Shown in pieces: positions 27,476 to 37,702 of a DNA stretch of 64,000 nt (position 1 is its first letter; the number at the start of each line of letters is the position of its first letter). The stretch covers positions 186,001 to 250,000 of the forward strand of contig NZ_SRIF01000003.1 in NCBI RefSeq assembly GCF_004681185.1. The letters are read 5' to 3'. The position numbers and the translations under genes are program-made. The stretch is from Haloarcula amylovorans. GTDB taxonomy: Archaea; Halobacteriota; Halobacteria; Halobacteriales; Haloarculaceae. The notes beneath the pieces were generated by a model that searched no databases, had not been told where the DNA came from, and saw only the letters and a program-made list of their open reading frames with translations.

Positions 27476-30400
27476 ATGAATCAGCAAACCCGCCTCACAG
27501 ACGACGAGCCCGACGACACGCCGCCGCAAGTATTCATGATGCCGGTCAACCGCGAGCAGTGGCTCGACGATTTCAAACGCACCGTCGATACGCCCTTTGA
27601 GTTCGGTCCTGACTGCCCAACCGTTCTCCAGGGCCAACCCCCAACCCGCATCTGGGGCACTCGGACTGGCTCCCGTAACGAGAACATGTGGTCGCAACTT
27701 GCCCCGGGGGACATCATGCTGTTCTACACTGAGGGGTGGTTCTTCGCGGCCGGCAAAATCGAGGACACAATTCGCAGTAGTGAGGCCGGCGACTACATCT
27801 GGGACAGTGAGGAGAGCCAGTTCATCTACACACTCACCGATTACACTCATATCGCCATCCGTCGGGCGACTGTCTGGGACTGGTTCGATTATGCCGAGAA
27901 CTTCACCCGCCGTGGCCTGTCCAGAGTTTCCCCCGACCGCGTCGACGACTTTCGTGCCGACGTCGGCGACATCTGGCAGCACATCACCGAGTACGCCGTG
28001 GACGACGGTATCGAAGCCATCCTCGGAGATACCGTCACGGAACCAAACCCCGCAATCGAAACCACCGATCCCGACACCAGCCCCACGTATTTCATCCTCC
28101 GCACGGGCGGTGGCGACTACGAGGACACACCCGCGGACGAGTACCACTTCAAAGAAGGCATTCCGGGGTCGAAGCAACTCCGCGAGGCCGCACCGGCCAA
28201 GTTCGTCTATCTCGAAGACAAGGAGTTCTACGCGACAGGGGAGATCAACACTATCGAAGCCCGTGATCGAGACGGCACGACCCACTATTTCGCTGCAATC
28301 GAGAACTACAACGGAATCGGCCCCGTCGACTTCGAGGCCGTTCGCGAGTCGCTGGACAAAGAGTTCCCAATCCAGTACGGCATCATCAAAATCACTAAAC
28401 AGGATTACGAGCGCATCATTTCCAACGACCCAACCGACCCCGAGTTCGAACCGGCCGACACCTACGAGTCCGTCACCGCCGCAACCGACGACATCACGGC
28501 TCGATGCGACCGTCTTGAGGAAACGCCTCTCGACTGGTTTGAGGCCCGACTGACGGCGACGATCATCGACGACTGGACGACTGCCCTCCGACAATTTAAT
28601 CCGGAGACGACAGTCGACCCGGAACAGGCCGTGAAATATGCCCAACTCCGTGATCTCTACCAAAATAGTGAGAACGAACTCGTAAACCTCACAGCCACGA
28701 TCAAGTCCGGCCGCCTTAGTGACCTCTCCAAAGTAGAGACACTGTTTCTCGCCCTCGTGCGGACACTGCAACGCCGCCACAACTGCGAGCTGACCGCGGA
28801 CCCCGACACACTCGGACCGATCCTCCACGACGACTACGAGACCGCACCGGCCGACAGTCCAATCGACGTCTCTCACCCATTACTCGAGTACCTCACAGAC
28901 ACCCCAGAAGCGGCAGTCTATCGCTTTACTGCCTCACCGGAGTATTGGCTCACAAGCATCGCCACGGGGACTGTCTCCTTCGAGGAAACAAACAAACCAG
29001 CTTGGGACCGCCTCTCCCAAGGTGACGTTATCCTATTCGACTGCCAGGAGACGAACCTTGACATCGACGCCGAGCTCGGCCACGGCTTCATCGGGGCCGG
29101 CATCGTTGGCCACATGACGAAAAAGCCTACCGACGACCCGTGGTGGTGGGACGAATACAACGCCGACGCTACATTCCCATTCCTCGCTAGCTTCGAAGCA
29201 CTCTATCTAACGGGCGATCCCGAGCCTCTCACTGGATCGAACCCGATCACCGCAGACACGACAGCTATCGACCTCACCGACTCACTCCAGGCTCTCACAC
29301 AGAATCTGCTGCCGTACGATAAGGCTGAACGGCTCTGTGAGACCAACACCGGCCAGGGACTGGCGATCTCCGAGACGTTCTCACCGTTCCTCGACGACAA
29401 CGACCAACCTAGTCACGACCGGCCACGCCTTCTCATCGAGGCGATGGCCAAGCAGGCACCGCTCACAGCCGTGCCGCCCATCGATATTACACAGTCGTTC
29501 GACGGCGAACTCGACCACGAGGACATCCTCGACGGGCTCCACTTTGAAGGAGATCGTGGCAGTGAACTCGTCGACCAAGTTGAGAGCGCGCTTTGTGCTG
29601 GCAAACACGTCATCTTCACCGGGCCGCCGGGCACCGGGAAAACCGAAGTCGCTCGTCGGATTGCAAACCAACTCGTGGCCACCGCTCCCCAGTTGTACAC
29701 AGACACGCAACTAACGACTGCTACGGCGGATTGGTCGACGTTCGATACGGTGGGTGGCTACATGCCCGACGGCAGCGATGCGGACTCAGACCAACTCGAA
29801 TTCTCGCCGGGCGTCGTTCTCAACCGGTTCAAGAGCCGTCGGCCACCCACTCAACGGAATGAACCGCTCATTATCGACGAACTGAACCGCGCGGATATTG
29901 ACAAGGCCTTTGGCCAACTGTTCACGCTCCTGTCGGGCCAATCCGTCCAACTCCCGTATCTGAAAGACGGCGCGGAGGTCGAACTCCAGAACGCAGCTGA
30001 CCTTGAGGGGTTACCCGATGAGCACCAGTACGTCGTGCCGGCCTCATGGCGGCTGTTCGCGACGATGAATACCTACGACAAGACCTCGCTGTACGAGATG
30101 AGCTACGCATTCATGCGTCGGTTCGCGTTCATCCGTGTCGACGTCCCACCGATCCCCGAGACCGATAACCAGCTCAATCAGCTCATGCAGCGCTACAGCG
30201 ACGTGTGGGACAACCTCGAGACGACCCGCGCCCAACGCCTGGCCGTCGGTCATGTTTGGCGGGCGACAAACACGGCCGTCGACCAGCGATCGATCGGTCC
30301 AGCCATTGTCGAGGACCTGCTCCGGTATCTCACCCAACGTGCCGACGATATGGAGCGCCAGCTCACCCAGGCGGTGATCAGCTTCATCTTTCCGCAACTC

Positions 30401-30526
30401 GAAGGCGTGCCAAAGCGGCGAGAGATCCTCACCGCCATCGCTGAAGTTGAGGAGATTAACCGCGACACCATCGAACAGGCCGGCCGCGACATGCTCCAGG
30501 TCGACGCTCTCACGGACGATGCATAA
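27476..30526 (+). CDS. mcrB: McrB-type AAA+ restriction motor with multiple N-terminal reader domains
   Basis: 1016 aa, about twice the length of E. coli McrB. The AAA+ GTPase/ATPase core has Walker A GPPGTGKT near residue 715-722, the McrB signature IIDELNRADIDKAFGQLF near 800-818, and the MNTYDKTSLYEMS sensor region near 863. Upstream, three segments resemble EVE/PUA-like readers of modified bases: residues 17-150 (GDIMLFYTEGWFFAAGKI), 200-330 (TYFILRTGGGDYED onward) and 480-590 (AVYRFTASPEYWLTSI onward, with GDVILF). McrBC complexes cut DNA containing modified cytosine or other bases. The stop overlaps the mcrC-like start by 8 bp. High G+C and codon use match the host. Confidence 0.88.
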   Translation: MNQQTRLTDDEPDDTPPQVFMMPVNREQWLDDFKRTVDTPFEFGPDCPTVLQGQPPTRIWGTRTGSRNENMWSQLAPGDIMLFYTEGWFFAAGKIEDTIRSSEAGDYIWDSEESQFIYTLTDYTHIAIRRATVWDWFDYAENFTRRGLSRVSPDRVDDFRADVGDIWQHITEYAVDDGIEAILGDTVTEPNPAIETTDPDTSPTYFILRTGGGDYEDTPADEYHFKEGIPGSKQLREAAPAKFVYLEDKEFYATGEINTIEARDRDGTTHYFAAIENYNGIGPVDFEAVRESLDKEFPIQYGIIKITKQDYERIISNDPTDPEFEPADTYESVTAATDDITARCDRLEETPLDWFEARLTATIIDDWTTALRQFNPETTVDPEQAVKYAQLRDLYQNSENELVNLTATIKSGRLSDLSKVETLFLALVRTLQRRHNCELTADPDTLGPILHDDYETAPADSPIDVSHPLLEYLTDTPEAAVYRFTASPEYWLTSIATGTVSFEETNKPAWDRLSQGDVILFDCQETNLDIDAELGHGFIGAGIVGHMTKKPTDDPWWWDEYNADATFPFLASFEALYLTGDPEPLTGSNPITADTTAIDLTDSLQALTQNLLPYDKAERLCETNTGQGLAISETFSPFLDDNDQPSHDRPRLLIEAMAKQAPLTAVPPIDITQSFDGELDHEDILDGLHFEGDRGSELVDQVESALCAGKHVIFTGPPGTGKTEVARRIANQLVATAPQLYTDTQLTTATADWSTFDTVGGYMPDGSDADSDQLEFSPGVVLNRFKSRRPPTQRNEPLIIDELNRADIDKAFGQLFTLLSGQSVQLPYLKDGAEVELQNAADLEGLPDEHQYVVPASWRLFATMNTYDKTSLYEMSYAFMRRFAFIRVDVPPIPETDNQLNQLMQRYSDVWDNLETTRAQRLAVGHVWRATNTAVDQRSIGPAIVEDLLRYLTQRADDMERQLTQAVISFIFPQLEGVPKRREILTAIAEVEEINRDTIEQAGRDMLQVDALTDDA

Positions 30527-31871
30527 GGACGCCCTCCTCGAGCAGCTTACCCAAGACATCCTCGCCTATGCCATGCATGGCAGCGTCCCCGAGGACGAGA
30601 TTGCAGCCACACTCAAACCCGATGGCCTGGACGAGCGCTTCGCCGAGTACGAACTTCTGCTGGACCTGCATTTCATCCTCCGGGACGACGTCGTCGAGTT
30701 CGTCCAGGAACTCCCGAAACACGTGCGATCGATCCGGACTGAAACCCAAAACGTCTCACGGACGACTCGTGGAGCCGTAGATGGCCGCATCGACTGGTCG
30801 GCGACGATCAAGCAGCGCTACGCCCAGTCGCCCGGAGATACAAGCCTGTTCGTCTGTGAGAATCGCTCCGAGGAGTACGACATCCCGGAGAATATCGTTC
30901 TCAAGCGATTGCTGTCGATCATCTATACTACACTCTCCCAGGCCGAAGAGTACCTCCGAGCGGACTACGAGTGGGTGCAGGACACTTGGCGTGGCGATGA
31001 CCAGCTCATCGACGATCTACAGTCACTTGTCGAACGAAACGTCCACGTCACGCGCATCCGGGAACCGGAAACCTACGAGCCGACCGAACGAATGCTGACA
31101 CAGGCAGCAAATTCCCGGCAAGCTGTGTATCGAACTGCCGCTGACCTGCTCCGCAAACGCCAGCGACTCTTCGATGGTGACGAAGCGTTGCTACAGGAAC
31201 TGCTGGACGAGACGGCCGTCACACCCGACGACGAGGACACCCTATTCGAGCTGTTCGTCCTCTTTCGATTCATCGCGACAATCGATGATATGTGGGACGG
31301 GTCGTTCTCGCTGCAGACAATCGCGACCGATCGCCAGGAAGTCGCCCGATTCGATGGCGAAAAAGAGATCGTCATCTATCACGATAACTCTGCTCGTGAT
31401 CGGGACCTCTCGTTTCGGACCGTTGTCGATGCAGAGTCGGACGATGACTCACTGTCTCGGTCGGATCGGGTCCAGCTTGTCGCCCACGAAGTCGCGAATA
31501 ACTACTTTACAGACCGAGAGTTCCAGAATCATACAGGTCGTCCGGACATCATCGCACTCGAGATTATCTCACCCGACGGTACCTATGAGTATCTGATCAC
31601 TGAGATCAAGAACAGCTCGCGGATTAAAACCATCAGACAGGGCATCAAAGAGACGCTGGAGTACGTGGCGTTCCTCCGTCTAGACGACGAATTTGTATTT
31701 ACCGATGATACAGGGAGTGTCTTTGGTGACGGCTGGAACGGGCTGCTGGTCGTGCAGGACCTAGAGCAAGAGACTGCTTCGTTCGAGGCCCAGGCTGGGA
31801 GTGAACTGAAAATCCTCCAAGCCTCCGAGTTGGAGACGAATCTGAAGGATATCCTTTCCAAAATCATTTGA
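30519..31871 (+). CDS. mcrC: McrC-like nuclease subunit (PD-(D/E)xK)
   Basis: 450 aa from the ATG at 30519, inside the last codons of mcrB; a TTG start 72 bp upstream is possible but less likely. The C-terminal region contains GRPDIIALEI around residues 337-346 and LITEIKNSSR around 356-366, the PD...ExK metal site of this nuclease fold. The N-terminal 300 residues are helical and resemble the DUF2357/McrC-type arm that contacts the McrB ring. It is the cleavage partner of the upstream AAA+ protein, as shown by overlap and order. A gap of 64 bp separates its stop from the convergent helicase gene. Confidence 0.8.
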   Translation: MHKDALLEQLTQDILAYAMHGSVPEDEIAATLKPDGLDERFAEYELLLDLHFILRDDVVEFVQELPKHVRSIRTETQNVSRTTRGAVDGRIDWSATIKQRYAQSPGDTSLFVCENRSEEYDIPENIVLKRLLSIIYTTLSQAEEYLRADYEWVQDTWRGDDQLIDDLQSLVERNVHVTRIREPETYEPTERMLTQAANSRQAVYRTAADLLRKRQRLFDGDEALLQELLDETAVTPDDEDTLFELFVLFRFIATIDDMWDGSFSLQTIATDRQEVARFDGEKEIVIYHDNSARDRDLSFRTVVDAESDDDSLSRSDRVQLVAHEVANNYFTDREFQNHTGRPDIIALEIISPDGTYEYLITEIKNSSRIKTIRQGIKETLEYVAFLRLDDEFVFTDDTGSVFGDGWNGLLVVQDLEQETASFEAQAGSELKILQASELETNLKDILSKII

Positions 31872-31935
31872 TTGTGTATCGCAGGTGACGAAGTCAAGTA
31901 TAGGCGAGGGCCATCCAGTACTCACCAAAGAGAGT

Positions 31936-34878
31936 CTAGAGGAGGCCATCCAAATCGTCATCATCAACATCGGTGATGATCGACTCGGTGTCTGTTTCGT
32001 ATTCGAAGGTAGCGGGATCGAGGACACCGAGGAAGATCGCGGATTCATCGACGATGGTCATCGCATGGCCGAAGTCGTTAATAATGACCGATCCGCCTCC
32101 TTTGCGTCGATAGACGTATTCGGCAATGTCGTCTGCAGTGTCGTGGTTGATGTACTGGCGTCCGTCGGCCGTCTTCTCGAAGGGGCGCCCATCTGAATCG
32201 ACACTGAAGCGGTAGCCGTCGCGTGGTCCGGGGTATGGGTCGCCGCGAGCAAGGTCGTCTGTGTCCGGGACAGGACGGGACTGCCGCGGTTCTGGGAGTT
32301 CATCGTCGGTTGCCTCCCGAACGCAATCGGCAAACGGGGCCTCAGGGTCCCAGTCGCCGGCGGCCCAGTCGCTGTCGGGGCTCCAGACGAGATGTGAGAC
32401 GTCTGCTGTCGAGAGTTGTTCGTCCCAGTCGTACTCACGGAAGATTTTCTCGTCGACAGTGTCGCGTGCGTAGAGGACGTAGAGTTCGGAGGCCTGTGTG
32501 GGATCGTCGCCAGTGCGGAGGACACGGCCGAGTGTCTGGATACGTTGGCGGACACTCCCTGATGAGACGCGGACGATTCCAACGTCTGCGCTCGGGACGT
32601 CGACGCCTTCGACGAGAGCTTTCACGCTCAACATAACGTTCGCGAAGCCGTCATCACCGAACCACTCGATAGCGAAATCGTTCCAGGCTTCGCTTCGGTG
32701 ACCGGAGTGATACATCACGGGTCGATACCGAGTGTCGAAGAACAACTCCTCGAGTGCCTTGTCGGCCATCTTGAGGCCGGGGTACTGGTCGTAGAGCTGT
32801 TGGCGATCACCATATTCGTCAGCGATCCCGCCAGTCCGATAGTTGCGGCCGCGTGACTCGGCGGGGGCGATCATCTGTTCGAGTTGTTTGATCCGCTCTT
32901 GGAAGACAATGCTCTTCTGATCATCGTCGATGGAGCGTCTGAGTAACGAGAGCGTGATCGCTTGGCGGCCAATCGCATCAGCGACGAGTTTGCGTCGCTG
33001 TTGGGTATACCGGAAGAAGTCAGAGATCGCGGGTGTCGGTCCGTCTATGGAGTCGGCGATGACCTGAAGTTTGTGTGCAAAGTGACCATTGAGTTCGTAG
33101 AGGCGGTTCCCGTACTGGTGTTCGATATCAGCCACGGCGTCGACGACTTCGTCGGTTAGCCGATCATAGGTCTCTCGTTCGGGGGCCGTGAGATCGAACC
33201 CGACATACCTGACATGGAACTCGGGGATAAGGTCGTGCGAGACGGCTTCGTCGTAGGTGAGCTCGTAGTAGATGTCGCCGAGTTCTCGGAGGAGAAGTTC
33301 GTCGCTCTCTGAGCGGTCGTTATTCCCCGGATCGGACAAGGGGGTGGCTGAGAGACCGAGTGCGGCAGTTCGTGGGTAGTCGAAGACGTTCGAAAAGGTA
33401 TCACTGGTGTAGCGGTGGCACTCGTCGGCAACGAGGAGGTGGTCTGTGATCCCTGCAGTCTCGAGTGTTTCATTGAGGAAGTCGTCTTTGACGGCGGTGT
33501 TGACGATTCCAACGAGTATGCGGTAATCGTCCTCGAATCGATCTTTGTGACCGTCGCCTGCCCATCCGACATCGTCTGCGGGAACAGCGAGCTTCTCGAC
33601 AAGTTCTTCGAGCCACTGTCGCATGAGGACTTTCGTCGGGACGAGAACGGTGACGACGCCATCGGGATGCTTTCGTAGCCAGCGGCGGAGAACTTCGAGC
33701 GCCATCACGGTCTTGCCAGCGCCGGTGACAACGCGTACGATTCCGTTTTCGGGGTCGCGCGAGGTTGAAGCTTTGAGGCCAGTTCCGGACTCAAACCATT
33801 GCTCTGCTGCGTCTCGTTGCCAGCTGTAGAGTTCGAAGCTGGCCGGGAACTCATACGGTGATCGATCTGTCTGGGCCCACCGTTCGAAGTCTGCTCTGGA
33901 CAACCCGGATCCAGTAGTCGATTTTACACGGTACGCCTCCGCCTCGTCTCCTGCGTCGGCGATACGTTCGAGGGCATCAGTTGAGAGGCCAGCGAGGTCG
34001 TCGCCGGTGAATGACGGGAAGCGATCTTGGATGCGAGTGCGGAGATTCCGACGACGATTCTCGGCGTTGATATACTGGTCGGCACGACGAATCGTTGGGT
34101 TGGAGACGTCATTCTCGTATGCGCTGGATTTCAGGTAGTCCCGCCGGAAGGTATCGAAGAGTTGTCTGTGTCTGCCGTGACCGTTCGACTCCCTGTAGAT
34201 GTAGTATTTCGCGAGGTCTCGTTTGATGTGATCTCCGGGAGGGACCACGTTCGCGCCTTCCTGTTTGAGCCAGCGTTCAAACTTTGGGAGGAGATCGACG
34301 TTCCGGAATCGGTCCTGCCACCGCTCATGTGGTTTTGTCGCGAGGTAGCCATCGTCAGTTTTTCGCGCGGCGCCTAATTGTTCGAGTAACGTGGGGAATC
34401 CACGGATGCCTTGGTCGTTGAACTCGTAGTCGTGTTCGGTCGCGAGTTGCGTCCGCAGTTCACCACGGGTGAGTGGTCCTTCGGTGTTCGTAAGAAGGCG
34501 ATGAAGCGAGCGGAGACCATCGATCCCTTCGGGGAAGGTTCCGTCAATAACCCACGAACGTTTGATTGCATACCAGAGGAACGTCTCGAAATCGATGTCA
34601 TCGTCGTTCCAGTCGCGAGCGAACTGCCAGACGGTGATCGTCCTATCCGATCGTTGGCGAACGACGCCGAGTTGGACGTACGTCGAGAGGATTCGTCGTA
34701 TGTAGCTCTCGGAGTACTCCTCACCGCTATCGGGTTTACGGAGACGGTCACGAGCCTCGGTAACGAACGTAGACTTGTCGAGTTCGCCGTCGGTCTCGAT
34801 AGCGAGTCGGACGAATGCTGTACTTCGTCGTTTAGTTCGTTCGATACCGAATAACGGCGGGGGGAAGCGGCGACTCAC
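31936..34878 (-). CDS. Superfamily 2 helicase with N-terminal winged-helix region, part of six-gene module
   Basis: 980 aa. Residues 1-180 contain repeated winged-helix-like segments. The core has Walker A VVTGAGKT near 380, the DECH box in LLVADECHRY near 485, LGLSATPLSD (motif III) and a C-terminal lobe with QRIQTLGRVLRTG (motif VI). The layout resembles XPB/RAD25-like and type III restriction helicases. The C-terminal 130 residues are acidic, include a short strand-rich piece (GGSVIINDFGHAMTI), and end in DDDDLDGLL. Its ATG is 6 bp after the stop of the WP-Y-G protein at 34885-35709, so these two form the minus-strand arm of the module. No nuclease domain was seen. Confidence 0.82.
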   Translation of the reverse strand: MSRRFPPPLFGIERTKRRSTAFVRLAIETDGELDKSTFVTEARDRLRKPDSGEEYSESYIRRILSTYVQLGVVRQRSDRTITVWQFARDWNDDDIDFETFLWYAIKRSWVIDGTFPEGIDGLRSLHRLLTNTEGPLTRGELRTQLATEHDYEFNDQGIRGFPTLLEQLGAARKTDDGYLATKPHERWQDRFRNVDLLPKFERWLKQEGANVVPPGDHIKRDLAKYYIYRESNGHGRHRQLFDTFRRDYLKSSAYENDVSNPTIRRADQYINAENRRRNLRTRIQDRFPSFTGDDLAGLSTDALERIADAGDEAEAYRVKSTTGSGLSRADFERWAQTDRSPYEFPASFELYSWQRDAAEQWFESGTGLKASTSRDPENGIVRVVTGAGKTVMALEVLRRWLRKHPDGVVTVLVPTKVLMRQWLEELVEKLAVPADDVGWAGDGHKDRFEDDYRILVGIVNTAVKDDFLNETLETAGITDHLLVADECHRYTSDTFSNVFDYPRTAALGLSATPLSDPGNNDRSESDELLLRELGDIYYELTYDEAVSHDLIPEFHVRYVGFDLTAPERETYDRLTDEVVDAVADIEHQYGNRLYELNGHFAHKLQVIADSIDGPTPAISDFFRYTQQRRKLVADAIGRQAITLSLLRRSIDDDQKSIVFQERIKQLEQMIAPAESRGRNYRTGGIADEYGDRQQLYDQYPGLKMADKALEELFFDTRYRPVMYHSGHRSEAWNDFAIEWFGDDGFANVMLSVKALVEGVDVPSADVGIVRVSSGSVRQRIQTLGRVLRTGDDPTQASELYVLYARDTVDEKIFREYDWDEQLSTADVSHLVWSPDSDWAAGDWDPEAPFADCVREATDDELPEPRQSRPVPDTDDLARGDPYPGPRDGYRFSVDSDGRPFEKTADGRQYINHDTADDIAEYVYRRKGGGSVIINDFGHAMTIVDESAIFLGVLDPATFEYETDTESIITDVDDDDLDGLL

Positions 34879-34884
34879 GCACGA

Positions 34885-35709
34885 TCACCAGTCTTCGGGA
34901 TCGTCGTCGAAGCGGTGATCATCGGGATTCGTCTCAGTCGTCGAGCCGAGTGAGCCGGCCCACGAGTCGAGCTCTGCCTGTTCGTCGGGTGTGAGTTCGC
35001 TGGTGAGCGACCGGGGTTCTCGTACTTCGATTGGCGTGTCATCGAGAGAGCCAACGTAAATGGGGAGCATCTCGACGCCACGTTTCTTCCGCATGACAAT
35101 GATGTTCTTAACGACACGCGGGAGTTCGTGAAGTTGGTCTTGCGTCTTCGATGGATCCGGTGGATTCTCGACGAGCGTGACGACGTCATTCCACGGGGTG
35201 ACACGGAATGACCCGCCGCGTGGTTTGTGCCGTTGGAGGGTTGTGTGGACGTCTTTGGAAAGCGCGGTTTTGACTGGGTGCCGTTTGTGCGTTCCTGGGT
35301 GTTTCCACCAGACTCGGTCGCCGCCGAAGGAGTACTTCGCGCCGTCGTAGACACTCGGCCAGACATCCCCAGGGGTTAGGCCTGTGGGATGGACATCGAT
35401 ACCGTACGATGGGTCGTCTTTCGGGACGAGTTTGCCGGTGAGAGTGAGTTCGCCGACATAGACGTCGCTGTAGTCATCACCATCTTCGATACGTGTGATG
35501 ACATCGTTGTCTTCAGTAATCCGGACACGTCCGCCGAGTCGCTTGATCGAGCGTAAGTCTTCGAGGAGCGTATCCGGAGTCGGGTCGAGGAACAGCCGAT
35601 CAGTTCCTTGATACACTTGCCACCAGATATCACCGTCTGGGTTCGTGCGGAGTCGATAGCCACGATAGTAATCGGGCCACTCGTCACCGGGAGATAGGTT
35701 GGAGATCAT
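34885..35709 (-). CDS. Duplicated WP-Y-G domain protein A (family not recognised)
   Basis: 274 aa from the ATG at 35709; a longer frame starts at 35823, but its first 38 residues are basic and hydrophobic, unlike the rest. Two tandem copies of one domain are visible. Copy 1 (about 6-90) reads PGDEWPDYYRG, WWQVY, RVRITEDNDVITRI, DVYVGEL; copy 2 (about 115-235) reads PGDVWPSVYDG, VWWKH, SFRVTPWNDVVTLV, PIYVGSL. The shared pattern is PGDxWPxxYxG, WW, RxTxxNDVxT, YVGxL. The same pattern, also duplicated, occurs in the protein at 42002-42898. I know of no named family with it. It is the first gene of the minus arm, from a shared divergent promoter region. Confidence 0.7.
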   Translation of the reverse strand: MISNLSPGDEWPDYYRGYRLRTNPDGDIWWQVYQGTDRLFLDPTPDTLLEDLRSIKRLGGRVRITEDNDVITRIEDGDDYSDVYVGELTLTGKLVPKDDPSYGIDVHPTGLTPGDVWPSVYDGAKYSFGGDRVWWKHPGTHKRHPVKTALSKDVHTTLQRHKPRGGSFRVTPWNDVVTLVENPPDPSKTQDQLHELPRVVKNIIVMRKKRGVEMLPIYVGSLDDTPIEVREPRSLTSELTPDEQAELDSWAGSLGSTTETNPDDHRFDDDPEDW

Positions 35710-35923
35710 TCGGAACGTCTCGTTAGCTGTCCTGACTGAATACGTCACTACAAATAAATTGCATGCTGATAACTTAATAAGTATCCGACAGAATGAATTG
35801 AGAAGATGCCAGCTGCGGGCCAAGACATCGAAGATATTGGATATTATCGTTTTCAGCTATCAATAACTAGTAGTCTGTAATGAAAACATTCAAGTCGTTC
35901 TTTATACTCTCTTCTTTGTCAAG
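35710..35923. promoter_or_regulatory. Bidirectional promoter region of the six-gene module
   Basis: This 214-bp A+T-rich spacer separates the two arms. On the minus strand, AATTTATTTG (35751-35760) and a further AT-rich box near 35770-35780 lie 40-70 bp before the protein A start. On the plus strand, TTTATAC at 35901-35907 lies only about 20 bp before the SNF2 gene ATG, which is close for a TATA box and implies a leaderless message at best. A shared region would let both arms be controlled together. Confidence 0.5.
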
Positions 35924-37702
35924 ATGTCTCTTGGGGACGATTCGGCCGGGGGACCGGGGGTAAGTTGGTCAATAGACGACCCCCCGTCGGTCGGCGAAAC
36001 TGAGCAATCTACTAAGGTAGCAGCCACGACCCATGTTCAAGCTCTGCAGGCACATCGGTTTGGAGTTACGCAGAGCGAGCAGGACCTATTAGCGATCGAG
36101 GAGATCAAGGACAAGGTCAAGCTTCTCGACCACCAGCTAACGGCGGCACACCGCGCGATCACGAACATGGGCCGCGGGATGCTCTTTGCCGACGAAGTCG
36201 GTCTCGGAAAGACCATTGAGATTGGGATGGTTCTGAAAGAGATGGACATACGCGGCACGCGAGAGAGCGTTCTCGTTCTCACACCCGCACAACTCGCTCC
36301 GCAGTGGCAACAGGAACTTCGAGAGAAGTTTGATCTCGAATTCGTCTGCAACTACGATGAGGAGTTCCGCGGGTTCAACGCTCATGACAAAATCGTTGCG
36401 AGCATCGACACCGCCAAGGCGAAACGCCACGTCGAAACCGTCCTCAACCGTCGGTGGGATGTGCTCGTACTGGACGAAGCACACTACGCACGGAACCATG
36501 ATACAAAACGATACGACCTTCTCTCGAATGTGGAGTACGAGGAAGCGTTTTTCGCGACGGCAACACCGGTCCAAAATAATATCTCTGACCTCTACAATAT
36601 TGTCAATCTGATTCGCCCCGGGTTGTTGGGTACACGACAGGAATTCCAGAATCAGTATGTTGTGGACAACGACGACTCACAGATCCGGAACTCGAAGGCG
36701 TTGCAACGGAAGCTCGATCGTGTGATGATTCGGAACCGGCGTGAAGAGACAGATATCGACTTCACGAACCGTGAGGTGCGAACGAACACGTTCGAACCGT
36801 CCGACGATGAAGCAGAGCTTTACGACGCCGTCACCGAGTACGTTCGATCGAGCTACTCGAGCGAAGATGCGAAGCATCTCGTTTTGCTCTTGCTCCAGAA
36901 GGAGGTCGTGAGTAGTCCGAGTGCGGTACTGTCGACGGTCGAAAAGTGGCTTCGAGGCGACGGATCGGCGACAATCACGAAGCGCGAACAGGAACAGCTT
37001 CGGGAGATCCAAGAGGTCGCAAGCAGGGTAACAGAAACGACAAAACAACGCCGGCTCCGCGAGGTGATACAGACCGTCGAAGATCAACTTGAGACGGCAC
37101 GAGTAGTCGTCTTCACACAGTTCCGGAAAACACAAGACGAGATCGCCGAGAGCGCACGAGAGCTCGACCGACACGTCCACGTGGTGAATGGTGACTACTC
37201 GAGTAAAGAGAAAGACGCTGTCGTCTCTGACTTCGAGCGGAAAGGAGGGATACTCGTCGCGACGGACTCGATCAGTGAGGGGCGAAACATGCAGTTCTGT
37301 AACGTCCTCGTGAATTACGATCTCCCATGGAATCCGATGAAGGTTGAACAACGGATCGGTCGTATCGACCGGATCGGACAAGATCGGGAGGTGCACGTGT
37401 TTAATCTCGCTCTCTCGGACACAGTCGAAGAACACGTCCTGGATAAACTCTACGGGAAGATCAACCTCTTCACGCAGTCGATCGGTGGACTTCGAGATAT
37501 CCTCTCTCGACGGGAAACATCTGGGACTGATTTCGAGCGCGAAGTATTTGACCGTCTCCGGACCGCAGATTCGGAGGTTGAGTTGGAGAACAACTTCGAG
37601 GAGATGGCAGTCGACTTAGAGAAGAACAAAGCAGCGGCAGAGAAGGCATCAGCGTTCTCCAAAGAGGTGCTCGATTCCTTCGAGAAAGGTGGTGAAGCGT
37701 GA
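35924..37702 (+). CDS. SNF2-type helicase/translocase, plus arm of six-gene module
   Basis: 592 aa with both RecA lobes. Walker A is DEVGLGKTIEIG near residue 89, the DEAH box is LVLDEAHYARNH near 183, motif III is FFATATPVQ, and motifs V and VI are ATDSISEGRNMQ and QRIGRIDRIGQD. It is short for the RapA/DrmD group and lacks their long C-terminal part, which may have split off into the next gene. Its TGA overlaps the GTG start of the cysteine-rich gene (GTGA), so the two products are probably made in equal amounts. It differs from the partial BREX helicase at 1-1461. A double-stranded DNA translocase is the likely activity. Confidence 0.85.
   Translation: MSLGDDSAGGPGVSWSIDDPPSVGETEQSTKVAATTHVQALQAHRFGVTQSEQDLLAIEEIKDKVKLLDHQLTAAHRAITNMGRGMLFADEVGLGKTIEIGMVLKEMDIRGTRESVLVLTPAQLAPQWQQELREKFDLEFVCNYDEEFRGFNAHDKIVASIDTAKAKRHVETVLNRRWDVLVLDEAHYARNHDTKRYDLLSNVEYEEAFFATATPVQNNISDLYNIVNLIRPGLLGTRQEFQNQYVVDNDDSQIRNSKALQRKLDRVMIRNRREETDIDFTNREVRTNTFEPSDDEAELYDAVTEYVRSSYSSEDAKHLVLLLLQKEVVSSPSAVLSTVEKWLRGDGSATITKREQEQLREIQEVASRVTETTKQRRLREVIQTVEDQLETARVVVFTQFRKTQDEIAESARELDRHVHVVNGDYSSKEKDAVVSDFERKGGILVATDSISEGRNMQFCNVLVNYDLPWNPMKVEQRIGRIDRIGQDREVHVFNLALSDTVEEHVLDKLYGKINLFTQSIGGLRDILSRRETSGTDFEREVFDRLRTADSEVELENNFEEMAVDLEKNKAAAEKASAFSKEVLDSFEKGGEA

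Noticed and set aside
27470..28876. 468-residue open frame on the minus strand antisense to mcrB
   Set aside because: It mirrors the G+C-rich third codon position of mcrB, which has the full AAA+ motif set; the antisense product has no motif and is valine/glycine-rich.
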